Below, in pieces: positions 1 through 11,766 of a stretch of 64,000 nt of DNA. The DNA comes from Pezicula radicicola (Eukaryota > Ascomycota > Leotiomycetes > Helotiales > Dermateaceae). How positions within the stretch are numbered: the first letter of the stretch is position 1; every line of letters starts with the position of its first letter. Position numbers and translations under genes: made by a program. Where the stretch lies: assembly GCA_003008705.1 (NCBI GenBank), contig PDUO01000011.1:797956-861955 (forward strand). Reading direction: 5' to 3'. Below the pieces are notes generated by a model. That model was not told the origin of the DNA, searched no databases, and was given only the letters and a program-made list of their open reading frames with translations.

Positions 1-2768
1 TTCCATATGCGAGTTGGAATGCTACTGAAAGTTTTGCTTTTTTTTCATAAGTAAACTAGCGCTGTTTCAGGAGAAGATGAAATGTGCTACTAACAACGGA
101 TATAGGTTGGTTGGGATCCGGTTACTGGGTTAGGAACTCCTAATTTTCAGAAGTTGAAAACTTTGGTTTTGTCTTTTTAAGCGACAGGCTTGAAGCTTTA
201 TATTAGACAAGCTAGTGCAAAACGGTTTAAAAAAACAGAAGAAAAACTTAGTGGGATATTGATAGTAGTGCGCTAATCTTATTTCAATAATGACTAATAA
301 AAGTATTTTATGGTTACGAATATTGTCCGTATTATTATTTACAATTTGCAAGAGAAATATCTGAAAATATTCTATACAAGACCATATAAACGTCCACGAG
401 TAGGAATGAAGAAGAGGAAAGAGGCAACAAGTAGAGAAAGCTGTATTAGACATCCTAGTTCAATTATATCTTCGGCATGAAATTTATCGTATAAGTTATG
501 TAGAAATCTTAGCATGCCACCTAAATTTACATAAGATACAACATCAATTTGTATTATTGAATACGACGAATAATTTCACCAGTCATTTCTAAGTGTGCCA
601 CTTAGAGATATTTTATCATGTAAGTTGGTAGAAGTGTTAAGAGTGCTCACTGAGGTATTTGGCGAAGATACAATCCAAGCACGAGCACTGCTTCCTCGAG
701 GCTGTTCAAGCCAATTCCTGATCTGAACAACACTAGAAGTTGTATTATAAACCCTAAGTCATCTGTAAGGGAAGGCAACCAGTGTTTGTAATGTTAAGCA
801 GTGAGCTGCTTGTAGATTCATCTGTTATTCGAGACAATATATTCGGTAGCGTCGAATCAGGCCAGTAGTTGTCATTTTTATTATCTTTTCTAGAGATGAT
901 TACAGAATTCAAAGTTGGGAATCTCAAAGGCTGGTCTGGCTATAGTGGCACACCGCTTACATAGGCTAGGATTCTTAGATTATTGTGTTGAAATTTGAAC
1001 TTTAAAACTAGAATCTCCTAATAGTTTCCAACTCTTAACATTGGTGATGTACCCGAAGTCGAGAAGTGGTCCTGTCATGAAGGAATTCCACCATAGTTTG
1101 TCGAGTTATATACGTGCTTTCTTAGAACCTATTGAGAGAAGAGTTCACCTACTTTCTAGCTAAAATCTAGAAACCGGATAGAATAGTTCTAGGTAGTCTT
1201 CAAACAGTGTCTATATCAGCAGTCTAGTGTTTCTAGCCCTGTGAGGAGATTACATCTAAAAATTTACTGGTATGATACCCCTGCAAAAGTCTGAACAGAA
1301 AACAGGGTAGGGGGTGGATTTATGCCTTTTGGTTTTATGAGACGATTTAGTGAATGGCGCCGAATAGAGACGTTGCTTGTTATTGTAACGCTTGTTGTCA
1401 TTTTTAAATAAAGTTGTATTATTGCTTGCTCTATATTAAACCTAAAAGTATTACTCTAAAGTAGGCTTTAATCTATATATTTTGGACTATAACCAAGACA
1501 GAAAGTTCTATAAAAGAATATTATATAGAACCAGGCATTTGTCTTCTTTCGTTACAAACTAACCCTAGCTAGCTATAAGAAATGTTATTCGCAGAACATC
1601 AAGGCCGGTCAACTACTTTGTTAAGTTTATGTCTTTAACGCATCTGTTAACTCTTAAAGGGTAACGGCCTGCCAACTGGCTAACCTCACTCTGAGGGCAG
1701 AAAATATTAAGCTGCGGCGAATTTAAGCTTTGCTGTCACTAAAAACTTTATTGCCGAAATAATTCTATTTTTCATACAATGCAGAAGAGAAGTGAATGTA
1801 GATGGGCTCCAAAACCAGTGGCGTCTCAGAGACATGCTTGCTTATAGAGAATATTCTCCGTCATAGACCATAAGCCTTCTTGCGCGTAACACACAGTCTC
1901 ATGTTGAACATTGAACCAAACCATGGGATGGTGTGCATAGAGTGTATTTGTTAGGTTACAGTAATGATTTTGTTTCGATTGTTCAAAAGAGTTATCATGT
2001 AGAATATAATATTAACCTTTCTCCACTTATTAATTTCAAAAAACACTCATTATCTAGAAGGGAAAGCACTCTCTCAAAGACTCGCTTCTGTACCTGCTAC
2101 CTATAGAACAAACCACGATTTGTCTACATGGACATTTCACTGCTGTATATACTAACAGAAAAGACTAGAGCTTTAACACAAAGCCAAAATCAAAGAACTC
2201 TTATTCATAAATATCTAAGCTTTGTGGAATAAATTTCTATTGCAGCGAGCACAAATATTGGTGTCAGTAGTAGTCTTGCTGCCAAATTAATTTTAAATTT
2301 TCACAGAATATAGAGAGAGAAAATCAGGAAGTCTAACTATTGTGTAAAGTAGAGTATCTTGCTTTCGAGATGTTATTTTGTGGTGGACAATAAAGATATG
2401 TGGCAATTTAACTATATACTCCCTTTGGAAGAGGTTACGGTTTGCGTATGGTATGCATGCATTGCATGTGTAGAGCTGCGATAATACAGTTATAAGGTGA
2501 GGGCTTAGGAGGTAAATATTCACTTACAACATCAATTACAGTACAAGAGCGTAGTAAGTTGTGCAACTTAAGTGAATTACTAGAACAAAGAGGCTTACTT
2601 GCATTAACTAAATTCCAATACTCCAGCATAACCATCATTAAACACCTAATACCCAATCCCATCCCCTCCCATTTAATCCCATTCCCTTCCTCATCCCCAC
2701 CCACTAATCACTGGCAACTCCTTCCCACCAACCCTACACAACCACAAACCCCTCCCTAATTTCTCCCC
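1..2768. other. AT-rich gene-free stretch
   Basis: No reading frame longer than about 100 codons, no splice-linked exons and no RNA gene could be recognised. The DNA is AT-rich with many TA steps, as seen in decayed or RIP-affected intergenic DNA. The last 200 bases (about 2560-2760) are strongly C-rich on the plus strand and form the G-rich downstream flank, probably 3' UTR, of the minus-strand gene that ends at 2769. Confidence 0.5.
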
Positions 2769-3506
2769 CTAACTAACCGTAACATTTTCACAAGTAAAAC
2801 TCCCTACCCTACCAATCCAAGCCGGACTTCCATACTGACTCAAATCCGCCTTCCCAGGAAACTCAACAATCATATTACAACCCTCAGGACTCATACAGAT
2901 ATCACTACAATTGGTAGAACTACGCCCACCCAAAAGAGTTAGCACTCTTTCATCGCCGAAAAAATTAATCTCAGCCCCAAAAAGCCCAAACCAAACCGAA
3001 AAGAAAACGAAGAAGACTCGAAAGGAAAGGAAAGAAAAGAAAAATAACATACTTCTGCAACCAACAAGCCGTCCCATACTCCGGTTCAAAACTCCCAATA
3101 TCATACAACCAAGGCGTACCTTCCAACGCAGTACAAACATCATACCCGAGTGCAACGGGCATATACGTACAATCTCCAGTCCAGTTTACTCCGCTACACA
3201 TAATAACCTATTCACCATCAGTTTATCATCAGCCATATTTTCTTTTCTTTCTTTTCACTTTCAATATGGAAAGTACGTAATTCAGATATCTATTTGAAAT
3301 TTGAGAGAATTTTTAATTTGGAGGGAGATCAGAAATAAATATTAAAAAAAGAAGAAGAAAAAACTTACAATCCCCTGACCCTGAGGACCACTCTGTCTCC
3401 CAACAACAACAGTAGCAGCAGCAGCTTTCGCTTCCGCAAACGGCATCGCTTGCACACCAGCAATACCAGCAGCAAGCACCACCGCAATTCCCTTCATGAC
3501 AAACAT
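2769..3506 (-). CDS. Small secreted Cys-rich protein, crystallin-like pattern
   Basis: Three exons on the minus strand (3506-3369, 3207-3053, 2946-2769) join in frame to a 156-residue protein. The start MFVMKG is followed by a hydrophobic Ala/Val/Gly signal peptide ending near VQA, so export is likely. The mature part has eight cysteines, arranged as C-x3-NWTG-x-C, later GTAC, then NCSDIC, EGC and FTC. The repeated pattern of Trp/Gly-Cys, PWLYDIGSF and AWIGRVGSF resembles the Greek-key repeats of fungal secreted beta/gamma-crystallin-like proteins; this family assignment is my inference from the pattern. Both introns have good donors (GTAAGT, GTATGT) and AG acceptors. The coding strand is G/T-rich throughout. 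Role unknown; a secreted effector or wall-associated protein is possible. Confidence 0.7.
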
Positions 3507-3684
3507 CTTTCCTTTCTCTTCTCAGAAAAACAAATATGTTGATTTTTAATTCCCAAAAAATAATTAATGTTTTTAATTTCTTGAAGGAAGACTTACGAAA
3601 AAGGAGAAGTGGAGTAGAGTAGAGTTGTAGGTTAAGCAAAAGAAAAGATGTGATATCATAGTCCTTCGCTTCAAAAAAAACCAC

Positions 3685-3692
3685 TATTTATA
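3685..3692 (-). promoter_or_regulatory. TATA box of the 2769-3506 gene
   Basis: The minus strand reads TATAAATA about 180 bases upstream of the start codon at 3506. A GTAAGT at about 3595 (minus strand) followed by an AG just before the ATG suggests a possible intron in the 5' UTR. Position and sequence only; transcription start not determined. Confidence 0.4.
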
Positions 3693-3702
3693 CACGCCGA
3701 GA

Positions 3703-3720
3703 CAGGCAGGCAGGCAGGCA
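3703..3720. repeat. CAGG microsatellite
   Basis: Four to five tandem CAGG units lie in the upstream region of the secreted Cys-rich gene. No function is implied. Confidence 0.7.
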
Positions 3721-4901
3721 CAGCAGATGCAACCGGGTGCAGCACGCAGCACAGTACAGTACGCAGGGTAGCCAAATACGAGAAAAATTACTAATAATGA
3801 CGTTGTCCTACATACCACACATACCTTACCCTTTATCAGACCATACCCACGCCAGATACTATCCCGTATTGTACCACGAAAAGAAAGGAGAAGACTGAAA
3901 CCGATACGAACTCTATGAACTTAGCAATAAAAATAAATATGAGGCAAAGGAGGAAAAATGGAAAGGGATAAAAGATTGGGAATTATACGAGACAACGAAA
4001 ACGAGTATGTATTTATGAGTCGTGGTCGAAATCCCGTGTATTCCACAAAAGCCCACTTCTGATACTCCGAAGGAGATATAATGCCCTGAGGAGGTGCTAC
4101 TTCCAATAACTAGCCAGCTAGAACATCAAAGATTTATACTCATCTTACAGCTCGCACGCTCTTAACCTGAGGTGAGAAAACATCAACATAGTTAGCAATT
4201 CTTGTTCGACATAAATACAATCAAAACCCAATCAAACGTCGTTCCATCTATCATCTCTCTCACGTTTGAGAAAAGTATCTTTAGCTTTTAAGTAGCAAGC
4301 GAAATCCAATACGAGATACACCCTACCCAAAGCTTTAAAGCGAACAAGCTAATGAGCGCATACCGGCAAGGAGTACTTACTTACCTAGATCGGAGAAAAA
4401 AGCTTGACTACTTAACAGTATGCCTAAATCGCTAACAATGACAACATAGCGTACAAATAGAGCTGTGCCCCTTGCCTACAGCACTTACTTACCCATCTCA
4501 TATCATCACATTCCCCTACTTTGAGGTCGTTTTATATACCTGGGTAACATCTCCAGGAGTGTAAAGTAAGCCTGTGCCGCTTCGATACTTGATTCCTGCC
4601 TGCTTGGTCCATGGACCGACCTATGAGTGATTGCTAATAAGCACGTCTGACGAAAATGCTTCACCGAAGCTGAGTAGTGACTCGAGATGCACTTCATCGT
4701 AATGCAAGAAGTTCTAATTAACTAATCGTTCAGCGCAATTTCACTGATAATTTCCAAGCAGCATGCTATTCTGATTTCGCGTAAAACCTGGATGGAAAAC
4801 CTCCCACTAAGAAAAGAACCCCGTTTTTGAAAGAAGCTATTAGAGAAAATGTACTTTCGTGAAAAAAAGGCATGAAGCATATAGTTACACCCATCTTACC
4901 A
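3721..4901. other. Intergenic, nothing recognised
   Basis: Between the divergent 5' flank of the Cys-rich gene and the 3' end of the GH72 gene. Contains CAGTACAGTACG near 3750, a GTAC-rich word that recurs at 50.4-51.1 kb. No coding evidence. Confidence 0.4.
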
Positions 4902-6605
4902 TTACAACAGAATCATCGTCGCACCGACCAATAACAAGCAAAGCGTGTAGATACCCAGCCAGTGACCTCCAATAGATACTGATCTCGGAACGTAGAGAGC
5001 ATCGGCGGCACTCTTCTTTGTAGATGAAGCAGCGCTGCCAGAAGCTGTTCCTGAGGATCCAGTTGCACTGGCCTGGCTGAGAAGGGATGAGCAGGAAGCT
5101 GCCGTTGCAGCAGGTTTGACAGACTTCGCGGCCCCATTAAAGTTACAGGCCTGTGCATTCCCTTCCTCTTGGTAGTATGCGTTGAAAGCCCACGAAAGCT
5201 GCTGGGTAGAATTGCACATGGAATAGGGGCCATATACTCCAGTGGTCGCATTTGCGGCGATCCCTGCGCAAGGTTTACCACTGTTGTAACCACAGACCTG
5301 AGTAAAGAGCTGTCCAACTGAGTCGGCAGAAACTGTGTCGCTTGCAACGCAAGACAATGAGGCAACCATGCAGGTGCAGAGGTCGGCATCAGGGGTCGGT
5401 GGGAGACCAGTAGGAGAAACTTCCCAGCCATCACCAACTGGAGGACAGGATGCGGCAACATTTGTTGGAGAATAGCCAGCCGAGGACACACCGGTTGGAT
5501 CAACGGAGTGGATCTGTGTCGAGAAGGCATTGAAATCAGCAAGGGTGCTGACTGAGTTGCCATCAACAGATACCAGACCTATTTGCGATTAGTATTTGGG
5601 AATGTGGATGCATAATTGACAAATTACCATAATCATTTGCCTCCTGGAAATACTCGTAAACAATGCCACCAGAGAATACTGGAGTCATGTTGGCACCATA
5701 CAAAGCTTGGACTTCTGTAAACATTCGGCCAGCAGCACCACCTCCCTGGGTGTTGCAACCATATTCAGCAAAGAAGACAGGCACAGAGTAATTTGCGAAT
5801 TCAGCAGTTCTGTCCGCGTATCCAGATTGGACGTAATTAGAGTTGCCACACCATTCGTAGATGTTGTAGCCCCAGAAGTCAATAATATCATCAGAGTCGC
5901 CACAATTAAAGTAGCTGGCAACATCGAAACGAACAGAGGCATCATCATCTGCTGCATAGCCTACACCCATGGAGTGATAACCCTGCTGCTTGATGTAAGC
6001 TTTAGTGTCACGGACTGCGGCTTTTACGAATGCAGAAGCCTGCGTGTATGAAGCGTTGTTGGTGACCTCATTTCCCGCGAAGAATCCAACGACATTAGTG
6101 TAGTTCGAGAGAGAATCAACGACAGCTGTGTATCGAGCGTATAACTCTAGGTTCCAAGCTGGAGTCTCGCGAGAGATAGAGAGGTTGGGCTCGGAGAGAT
6201 CGCTAATAACGTAGATGCCGGCAGCGTCGAGGAGGCTCATGCATTTTGAATGATCTTGTGTGGGATCGATGGCGTATGTTCGAATAAGATTTGCGCCCAA
6301 TTCCTGGAGGTATGGAACATCGCGAGTACATCCTGCCTCGTCTGCGAGGGGGTCGATATAACCTTGAGCAGTTGACGAGCCATCTTGCTGGTAAGCGACG
6401 CCCTTGATGAAGAATTCGGTGCCATTCGAAGAGTAGAAGAACTTGGAGCCCTAATGACAATCACGTCAGACGTAAACGGTCACAATTCAATGGGAAGCTA
6501 GAAAAATCCGTGAAGACGTACCTTGATGACAATGGGGTCCAGAGCAGCAGAAACACCAATGGCAAAGAGAGGCAGCAAGGAAACTAACGAGCGACTGGTC
6601 ATCAT
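4902..6605 (-). CDS. GPI-anchored 1,3-beta-glucanosyltransferase (GH72, CBM43)
   Basis: Cell-wall enzyme that cuts a beta-1,3-glucan chain and joins the new end to another chain, elongating wall glucan. Exons 6605-6522, 6450-5628 and 5578-4902 give 527 residues. A signal peptide ([20 protein letters not shown]) leads into the GH72 domain (about 25-340). The two catalytic glutamates are visible: E156 in [10 protein letters not shown] and E257 in VFFAEYGCN, matching the spacing of Gel/Gas enzymes. A Cys-rich CBM43 (X8) module follows (about 370-470, with CPPV, DLCTCM, CGYN), then a Ser/Ala/Gly-rich linker and a C-terminal hydrophobic tail expected for GPI attachment. The second ATG three bases downstream could equally be used. 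The length and order of domains are as in CBM43-bearing Gel/Gas family members. Confidence 0.95.
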
Positions 6606-8870
6606 TTTGGCGGTGGTGAACCAATTCAGGAGAAAACGAAAGAAGGGGTAACGACTGGTCGACCAGCGTGTGGTACGATCAAGAATGCGCGGAAGAACAA
6701 CAAAAGGCTCGAATTGAGGACGATAAGAAAGTCACGAGAGAGAAAGTTACAGTGTCAAAGTTCACTTGGCCAAGTGAGGATAGAAGATGGAGGATGACAG
6801 GAGGTAAGACGCAAGTGTGTGCGGCCAGACTTTGCAGCAGGAGGTGGTATTATTGAGGATTTGCTCGGAAGTCGCGGTGATGGGAGCGAACGGAGGCAAA
6901 AACAAGTAAGCAAGCAAAGCAAGCAAAAATGGCAAGTTGATTGACCAACCACCAAACGAAGGAATACGGCACGGCGGGGAAATAAGCACTGTAGGAAAGG
7001 ATAAGCACCATTAAGAAGCATTTAAACTAATAAAAATGCTACATCCGCGCCTCATCCCCGCTGCACCCCAATTATTGGGCTGTTGTTATGGTGGGTGAGG
7101 CATGCAGGAAGAGCCACCAGTCAGATACGCTTAATGGTGACGCCATGGAATCTTGGCAGGGGCTGTTCGTAAATTTATCGATGACCTTGAAAATAACCAA
7201 AATTAAACCAAAATCGAACGCACGAGGTCTGCACATCTCCGATGAACACTCGTCGCATCGATTTATAATATCATACGACGACACTACAAACACTGTACGT
7301 CGTATAGATTTGGTATGCGGCACGGCCATCCTTTGGGTGCGCGAGGAAGTTAGAAAGGAATGGTTGACTACACACGCTGAATTCGGGCTGGTCTGAGGTG
7401 GCACTGTGGCACAGGACTCTAGAGGTACGGTGACTGCACCCCACCGAGGAATGGCTGCGAATACGGAGATACTAGGTACCGAAGGCAGATATCCCCCTCG
7501 AGGATTTCATCACTCACCATCCTTACGAGTGTAACACTGATGACACCCGCAATCCTTTATAGAGTTGTGGTAGAATATGAGGTATCTGGATAGGGGAGAG
7601 CTACCACTGCGAAAAGCTTTTTCAGTGGGCCCCCCCTTACCCCCCAAGTGTCTCATCATTGCGATCGTCTCTCGCCTTATCCGTACGTCCACAACAAGAC
7701 AAGGCTGAGTCTACAGCCTTGTAGCCTTTTTGACAACACTAATACACTTCCTTATCCTCTGCGGCGTCAAAGTTCTAGACGTTTCGGCTTTGGTAAATAA
7801 TCCGTCTTCCGCAGCAGCTTCAAAGTAAGCTTGTGCACGTAGACCGTTGGTTGTTGTTCAGTAGTCCCGTACAAGGACAACCTTAGTTGGCTATTCATTA
7901 TCGATGTGCTGGGCAAAAAGTCTTGGCTGATACAGTAGATGGATTTGCTAGAGGAGGCATAGCCAGATAAACTTTGGCTAAATGAGGAAGCAGCAACCAT
8001 TCTATTATTATTCGTTGGGGGCCAAAAATGGCTACTATTCCCCCTCATTGAAAACGTAAAGTTATATGTCAACTCGTTGCGCTCTTAGTACGTAGTATGG
8101 CTATGAACACTTTGACTGGCAAATTTCTTCAGTCATAGTGTATATATCTCATCTATGACCTAATGCAAGGTCACCCAAGCTACCCAATATCCGAAAAGAG
8201 TTTTTAACTCCAGCTGATACCAGCTATTCTTTGCAAAAGTTTTGCAATAGAGCATTCGGGTCTTAGCAATTAGTACACAGACCCAGGAAGGCTAAAGGCA
8301 TGTAAACACCACCAACCAAATATTCAATGTTCTGTGCTTCTTTGTAAACTTTCAAGTATGTCGTCTAGAGTCGCAAGGGGTTGTCAGGCGATGTCATTTA
8401 GAAAAGGAAGGCAGGTGAGTTTCTTATTGCAGCTTCTAGCCCTGTCCTACACCATCGTCATCAAAAAGTATATTGATTTCTATGCTTAGGTTCATTCCTT
8501 CCATAATGGATATCTCACTTCCCCTCTCTTTTACGGACAACTCCTCCACGCAGCCGCCTCAACGTTGCATCTCCAGCCAGGGCAGTTTTCAGCTATGAGC
8601 GTCATCGAAAACTCATGACCTTGGAATATTCAAGAATCCAATCACACTGACCACAAAGCAGTGCACCGTGGCTTAGAAATGTATCCTCACTTGTCGGTAG
8701 TGCCGTCAACATACATACAACCCTAAGCAACCAAGCCTCAAAGTGTCAAAGAAGAGGGGGCTATAATGATGAAGGAAGGAAGGATTCACGAAATAACAGG
8801 AGAGGGCATCAACAGGATAGAAGTAGGCTCACCAAAGCCTCGAAGGGAGGCCTTTCAGCATGACCGAAAA
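6606..8870. other. Long intergenic region, no gene recognised
   Basis: Upstream of the GH72 gene. Short open frames on both strands (for example 7088-7396 and 7767-8072) have no recognisable domain, no plausible exon partners and alternative-frame competitors, so I do not call them. Repeated CAAGCAAG words lie at about 6903-6925, and a C-run at about 7629-7650. Confidence 0.4.
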
Positions 8871-8880
8871 GTATAAAAGG
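8871..8880 (+). promoter_or_regulatory. TATA box of the secreted Cys-rich gene at 8967
   Basis: GTATAAAAGG lies about 90 bases upstream of the start codon, a usual distance for a strongly regulated fungal gene with a short 5' UTR. Confidence 0.55.
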
Positions 8881-8966
8881 ACTGTTCGTCGTCTTCACTG
8901 CGACCATTCCACATCAGCTCCAAGACAAATCATCTCTACAATCCAACTACGACGAATTTACCCAAA

Positions 8967-9457
8967 ATGAAGTTCTGCACCATCATCAGTGGCTTCCTCC
9001 TCACTTCGACCGCTGCACTCGCAGCTCCAGACTCAATCAAGGTTGTCAAGGACCTCGAGGGCCGTCGAAGTGGTTGCTACCCATTGTAAGCCTCATATTT
9101 CATCTCAACCTCTCCCTACACAGACATACTACACCAATAACCAAACTCATACTTTTCTACTCTACCATTCTTAATACAATACACATTATCTACTACATCA
9201 CACTAACACAATTCAACAGCGAGGATCCACATTGCTGTGTCGGCTACCCTGTTTGCCAATGTGCTAACGGTTGGTTCTACGAGTACAACTCTGATGTAAG
9301 CTAAGTTTTCTCTTATACCCAACTAAACCACCTTTTCAAAATGTTACTGCTTCTGTTTTAAGAAATATACTGATGTGGGTTTAAGGAGGGTGGATGTGAT
9401 CCACCGTGGGGAATCTATGGTACTAGTGTTAGTTCTATTCCTGGGTATTGTTGCTAG
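8967..9457 (+). CDS. Small secreted 8-Cys protein (effector-like)
   Basis: Exons 8967-9085, 9220-9295 and 9386-9457 join to an 88-residue protein. Residues 1-19 (MKFCTIISGFLLTSTAALA) are a clear signal peptide. The mature protein is only about 69 residues and carries eight cysteines as C, CC, C-x-C, C and a terminal CC, a spacing expected for a disulfide-knotted secreted peptide. It ends GYCC immediately before the stop. Donors GTAAGC occur twice, with acceptors CAG and AAG. A TATA box sits 90 bases upstream. No family recognised; size, Cys content and secretion are as in effector candidates or antimicrobial-like proteins, but no function is shown. Confidence 0.75.
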
Positions 9458-9478
9458 AGTATGTTATTATGAATCGAA

Positions 9479-9506
9479 GATGGATGGATGGATGAATGGA
9501 TGGATA
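9479..9506. repeat. GGAT microsatellite
   Basis: About six to seven tandem GGAT-type units with one interruption, directly downstream of the 8-Cys secreted protein gene, likely in its 3' UTR. Confidence 0.7.
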
Positions 9507-10369
9507 GCTTGTTTGAGGATGCGGTAGGAGAGATTAGTTTCGGATATTATCTTTAGGGACGCCCCGTTTATCTTTTTCTTGGTAGTATTTTGTAACAGCT
9601 GCTATGTTCATGATTTGGGATCTTAGGTAGCGAATACACACTCTTTAATTTAATGTCCCTTGAGGCTTTAAAAGATAAAGTGTGTTAGTAAGCTACCTTA
9701 GAAATAAAAAAAAGACTCTGAGGTGAATGTTAGCAATAGCATAGCCGAAAAGGGGGATGACTCGGTTGTCTATATAGCTAATGTTGATTTCTTCTATATA
9801 GATTAGTATAAATGAGATGCCTCTCTACAAAAATTAAAAGAAAGCTTACGCATTAAATTCTCTATGACTTTAATTTCACAGATCTTATAAACGCGAAAGT
9901 GTTACTATTTACAGGGCAGGGGGTATAAAACTACCTATAATAGAGAGTACAAGGGTTATCACAGCTAAGACTTCTATTAAATTATACTCCTAGTGGCAGA
10001 ATGGTGCAGAGCAGCCAAGCATTTCTAGACTTCTTTAACAAGCAGTGTCTTTTTAGTACGGAGCATGAGATTCGTCTTGCCGGTAGTCCGGTGGATAGAC
10101 CCAGGACGAACTTGTTAAGGAACGGCTTAGAAAATACTTCAACAGCAGCGCGTAACTTAGCAACAGTGATTTGGCTAAAAACAATATTATTGTTCGTTAT
10201 ACAACTAGAAAACTCTCTGGTTAATGGAAGATGACTCCCACCTGACAAGTAGAATCACATGATGAACTCCACTTTCTTACCTACCTTACTCACCGCAATT
10301 CGTCCTTCACCTACTCACCTTCCCCACGCCCCAGCTTCTTGAAAACAAATCTCATTATAATACAAGACC
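9507..10369. other. AT-rich intergenic with a GC-richer patch
   Basis: 9600-9980 is AT-rich with no coding signal. At about 9990-10240 base composition rises and both strands stay open (plus 10001-10234, minus 9982-10248). No family could be recognised; a decayed repeat or gene fragment is possible. Confidence 0.35.
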
Positions 10370-11488
10370 ATGATTCCACAAACTCTTCGATATCTTCGGT
10401 GGAATAGACCAACTATAGCCCTAGGAGCTGGGATTGTAACATTAGGATGTTACATCGCTACACAATACACATTATCCAAATTCGGCAACAGTATCACAGT
10501 CAACACTCCAGCAATAAATCCAATAAACCCATCATCAAAAGAACCAGAACCAAAAGTCACAGAACCAAACCTAAATGATGAAAACCTAAACCCAGAATTA
10601 CTACCACAAAACCCACCACTCTACATCCACTCACCAACCCAAAAACATACACACACTATAATCCTCCTCCACGGAACCTCAACAACCGGACCAATTTTCG
10701 CCAATGAACTCCTAACCTTCCCAATACAAATCCCTCTCCAATTCCCAAATTCCTCTACCCAAAAGACAAGGACAAAAACACTACCCGAAATCTTCCCAAC
10801 CATAAAATGGGTCTTCCCAACCGGAAAACAGAGAACCAGTACTGTTTTCGGAGGAAAGTTATTACATGCTTGGTTTGATATTACGACTTTTGAGGATAGG
10901 ACTATTGGTGAGGATAAACAAATTGAGGGTTTGAGGGATGGTGTTGAGTATCTTTCGAGGGTTATTGAAGAGGAGGTTAGGGATGTTGGGGGTAGGAATG
11001 AGAATGTTGTTTTTGGGGGTTTTAGTCAGGGGTGTGCTATGAGTGTTTTTGCTATGTTGAGTGGACGAGTTGGAAGGAGTTTTCAAGGGAAGTTGGCGGG
11101 GTTTGTGGGTTTGAGTGGTTGGTTACCTTTTCGGAGGCAAATTAGTGAGGGGGTTTATAGGGGTCCTGAGGCTGGGGAGAAGGAGGTTGAGGAGAGTAGG
11201 AGGAGGACGGTTGGTTATGTGGAGGAGCTTTTGGGATTGGAGAAGTTAGGTGATGGGGATGTGGTGGAGAGTGGTGGGGAGGTGTTGGATACGAGGATGT
11301 TTTTTGCGCATGGGAAGGATGATAGAAAGGTTTTACCTAAGTGGGCTGATGAGATGGTGGATACGTTGGCGACGATGGGTATTGAGAGAAATTTGAAAGA
11401 GTATGAGGGTTTGGGACACTCTCTTGGAGGGGAGGAGATGGTGGATTTAGTTGCTTTTTTGAAGGATTGCGGGGTGCATGCAGTATAG
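10370..11488 (+). CDS. Alpha/beta hydrolase, acyl-protein thioesterase/carboxylesterase-like
   Basis: Intronless frame of 372 residues. Residues about 14-37 form a hydrophobic N-terminal segment, a likely membrane anchor, followed by a Pro/Glu/Asn-rich linker (about 45-90). The catalytic domain starts at IILLHG (oxyanion-hole region, near 97-102). The nucleophile elbow is GGFSQG with Ser219, the acid is probably Asp317 in HGKDD and the base His350 in GLGHSLGG, the order found in the PF02230 phospholipase/carboxylesterase family. This family deacylates S-palmitoylated proteins or hydrolyses short esters; the substrate here is unknown. It is longer than typical APT1 (about 225 residues) because of the N-terminal extension. 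The coding strand switches abruptly from A/C-rich to G/T-rich near 10850. Confidence 0.85.
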   Translation: MIPQTLRYLRWNRPTIALGAGIVTLGCYIATQYTLSKFGNSITVNTPAINPINPSSKEPEPKVTEPNLNDENLNPELLPQNPPLYIHSPTQKHTHTIILLHGTSTTGPIFANELLTFPIQIPLQFPNSSTQKTRTKTLPEIFPTIKWVFPTGKQRTSTVFGGKLLHAWFDITTFEDRTIGEDKQIEGLRDGVEYLSRVIEEEVRDVGGRNENVVFGGFSQGCAMSVFAMLSGRVGRSFQGKLAGFVGLSGWLPFRRQISEGVYRGPEAGEKEVEESRRRTVGYVEELLGLEKLGDGDVVESGGEVLDTRMFFAHGKDDRKVLPKWADEMVDTLATMGIERNLKEYEGLGHSLGGEEMVDLVAFLKDCGVHAV

Positions 11489-11766
11489 AGATTACCGAGC
11501 ATTGAGACAAGATTTGATGAGGATTCGTAGATATTGAAAGCGGGCGTTGGACGAGGCTAAGGTAATTGATGACAAAAGCATACTTTTTTGAAATAGGTTG
11601 CTTTTAAGACTAAGGCCTACTAGGGTTCATTTTTATTCTGTTTGAGGACTTTTCTCAGTCTACATTTATGCTACATATATTACATAGCTTAGACGATAAT
11701 TCTATCAACAAAGCTCCAGAAATTGCCCAGGAAAAAAGTATTCTTTTGGAAGAGCTATGACTGGAT

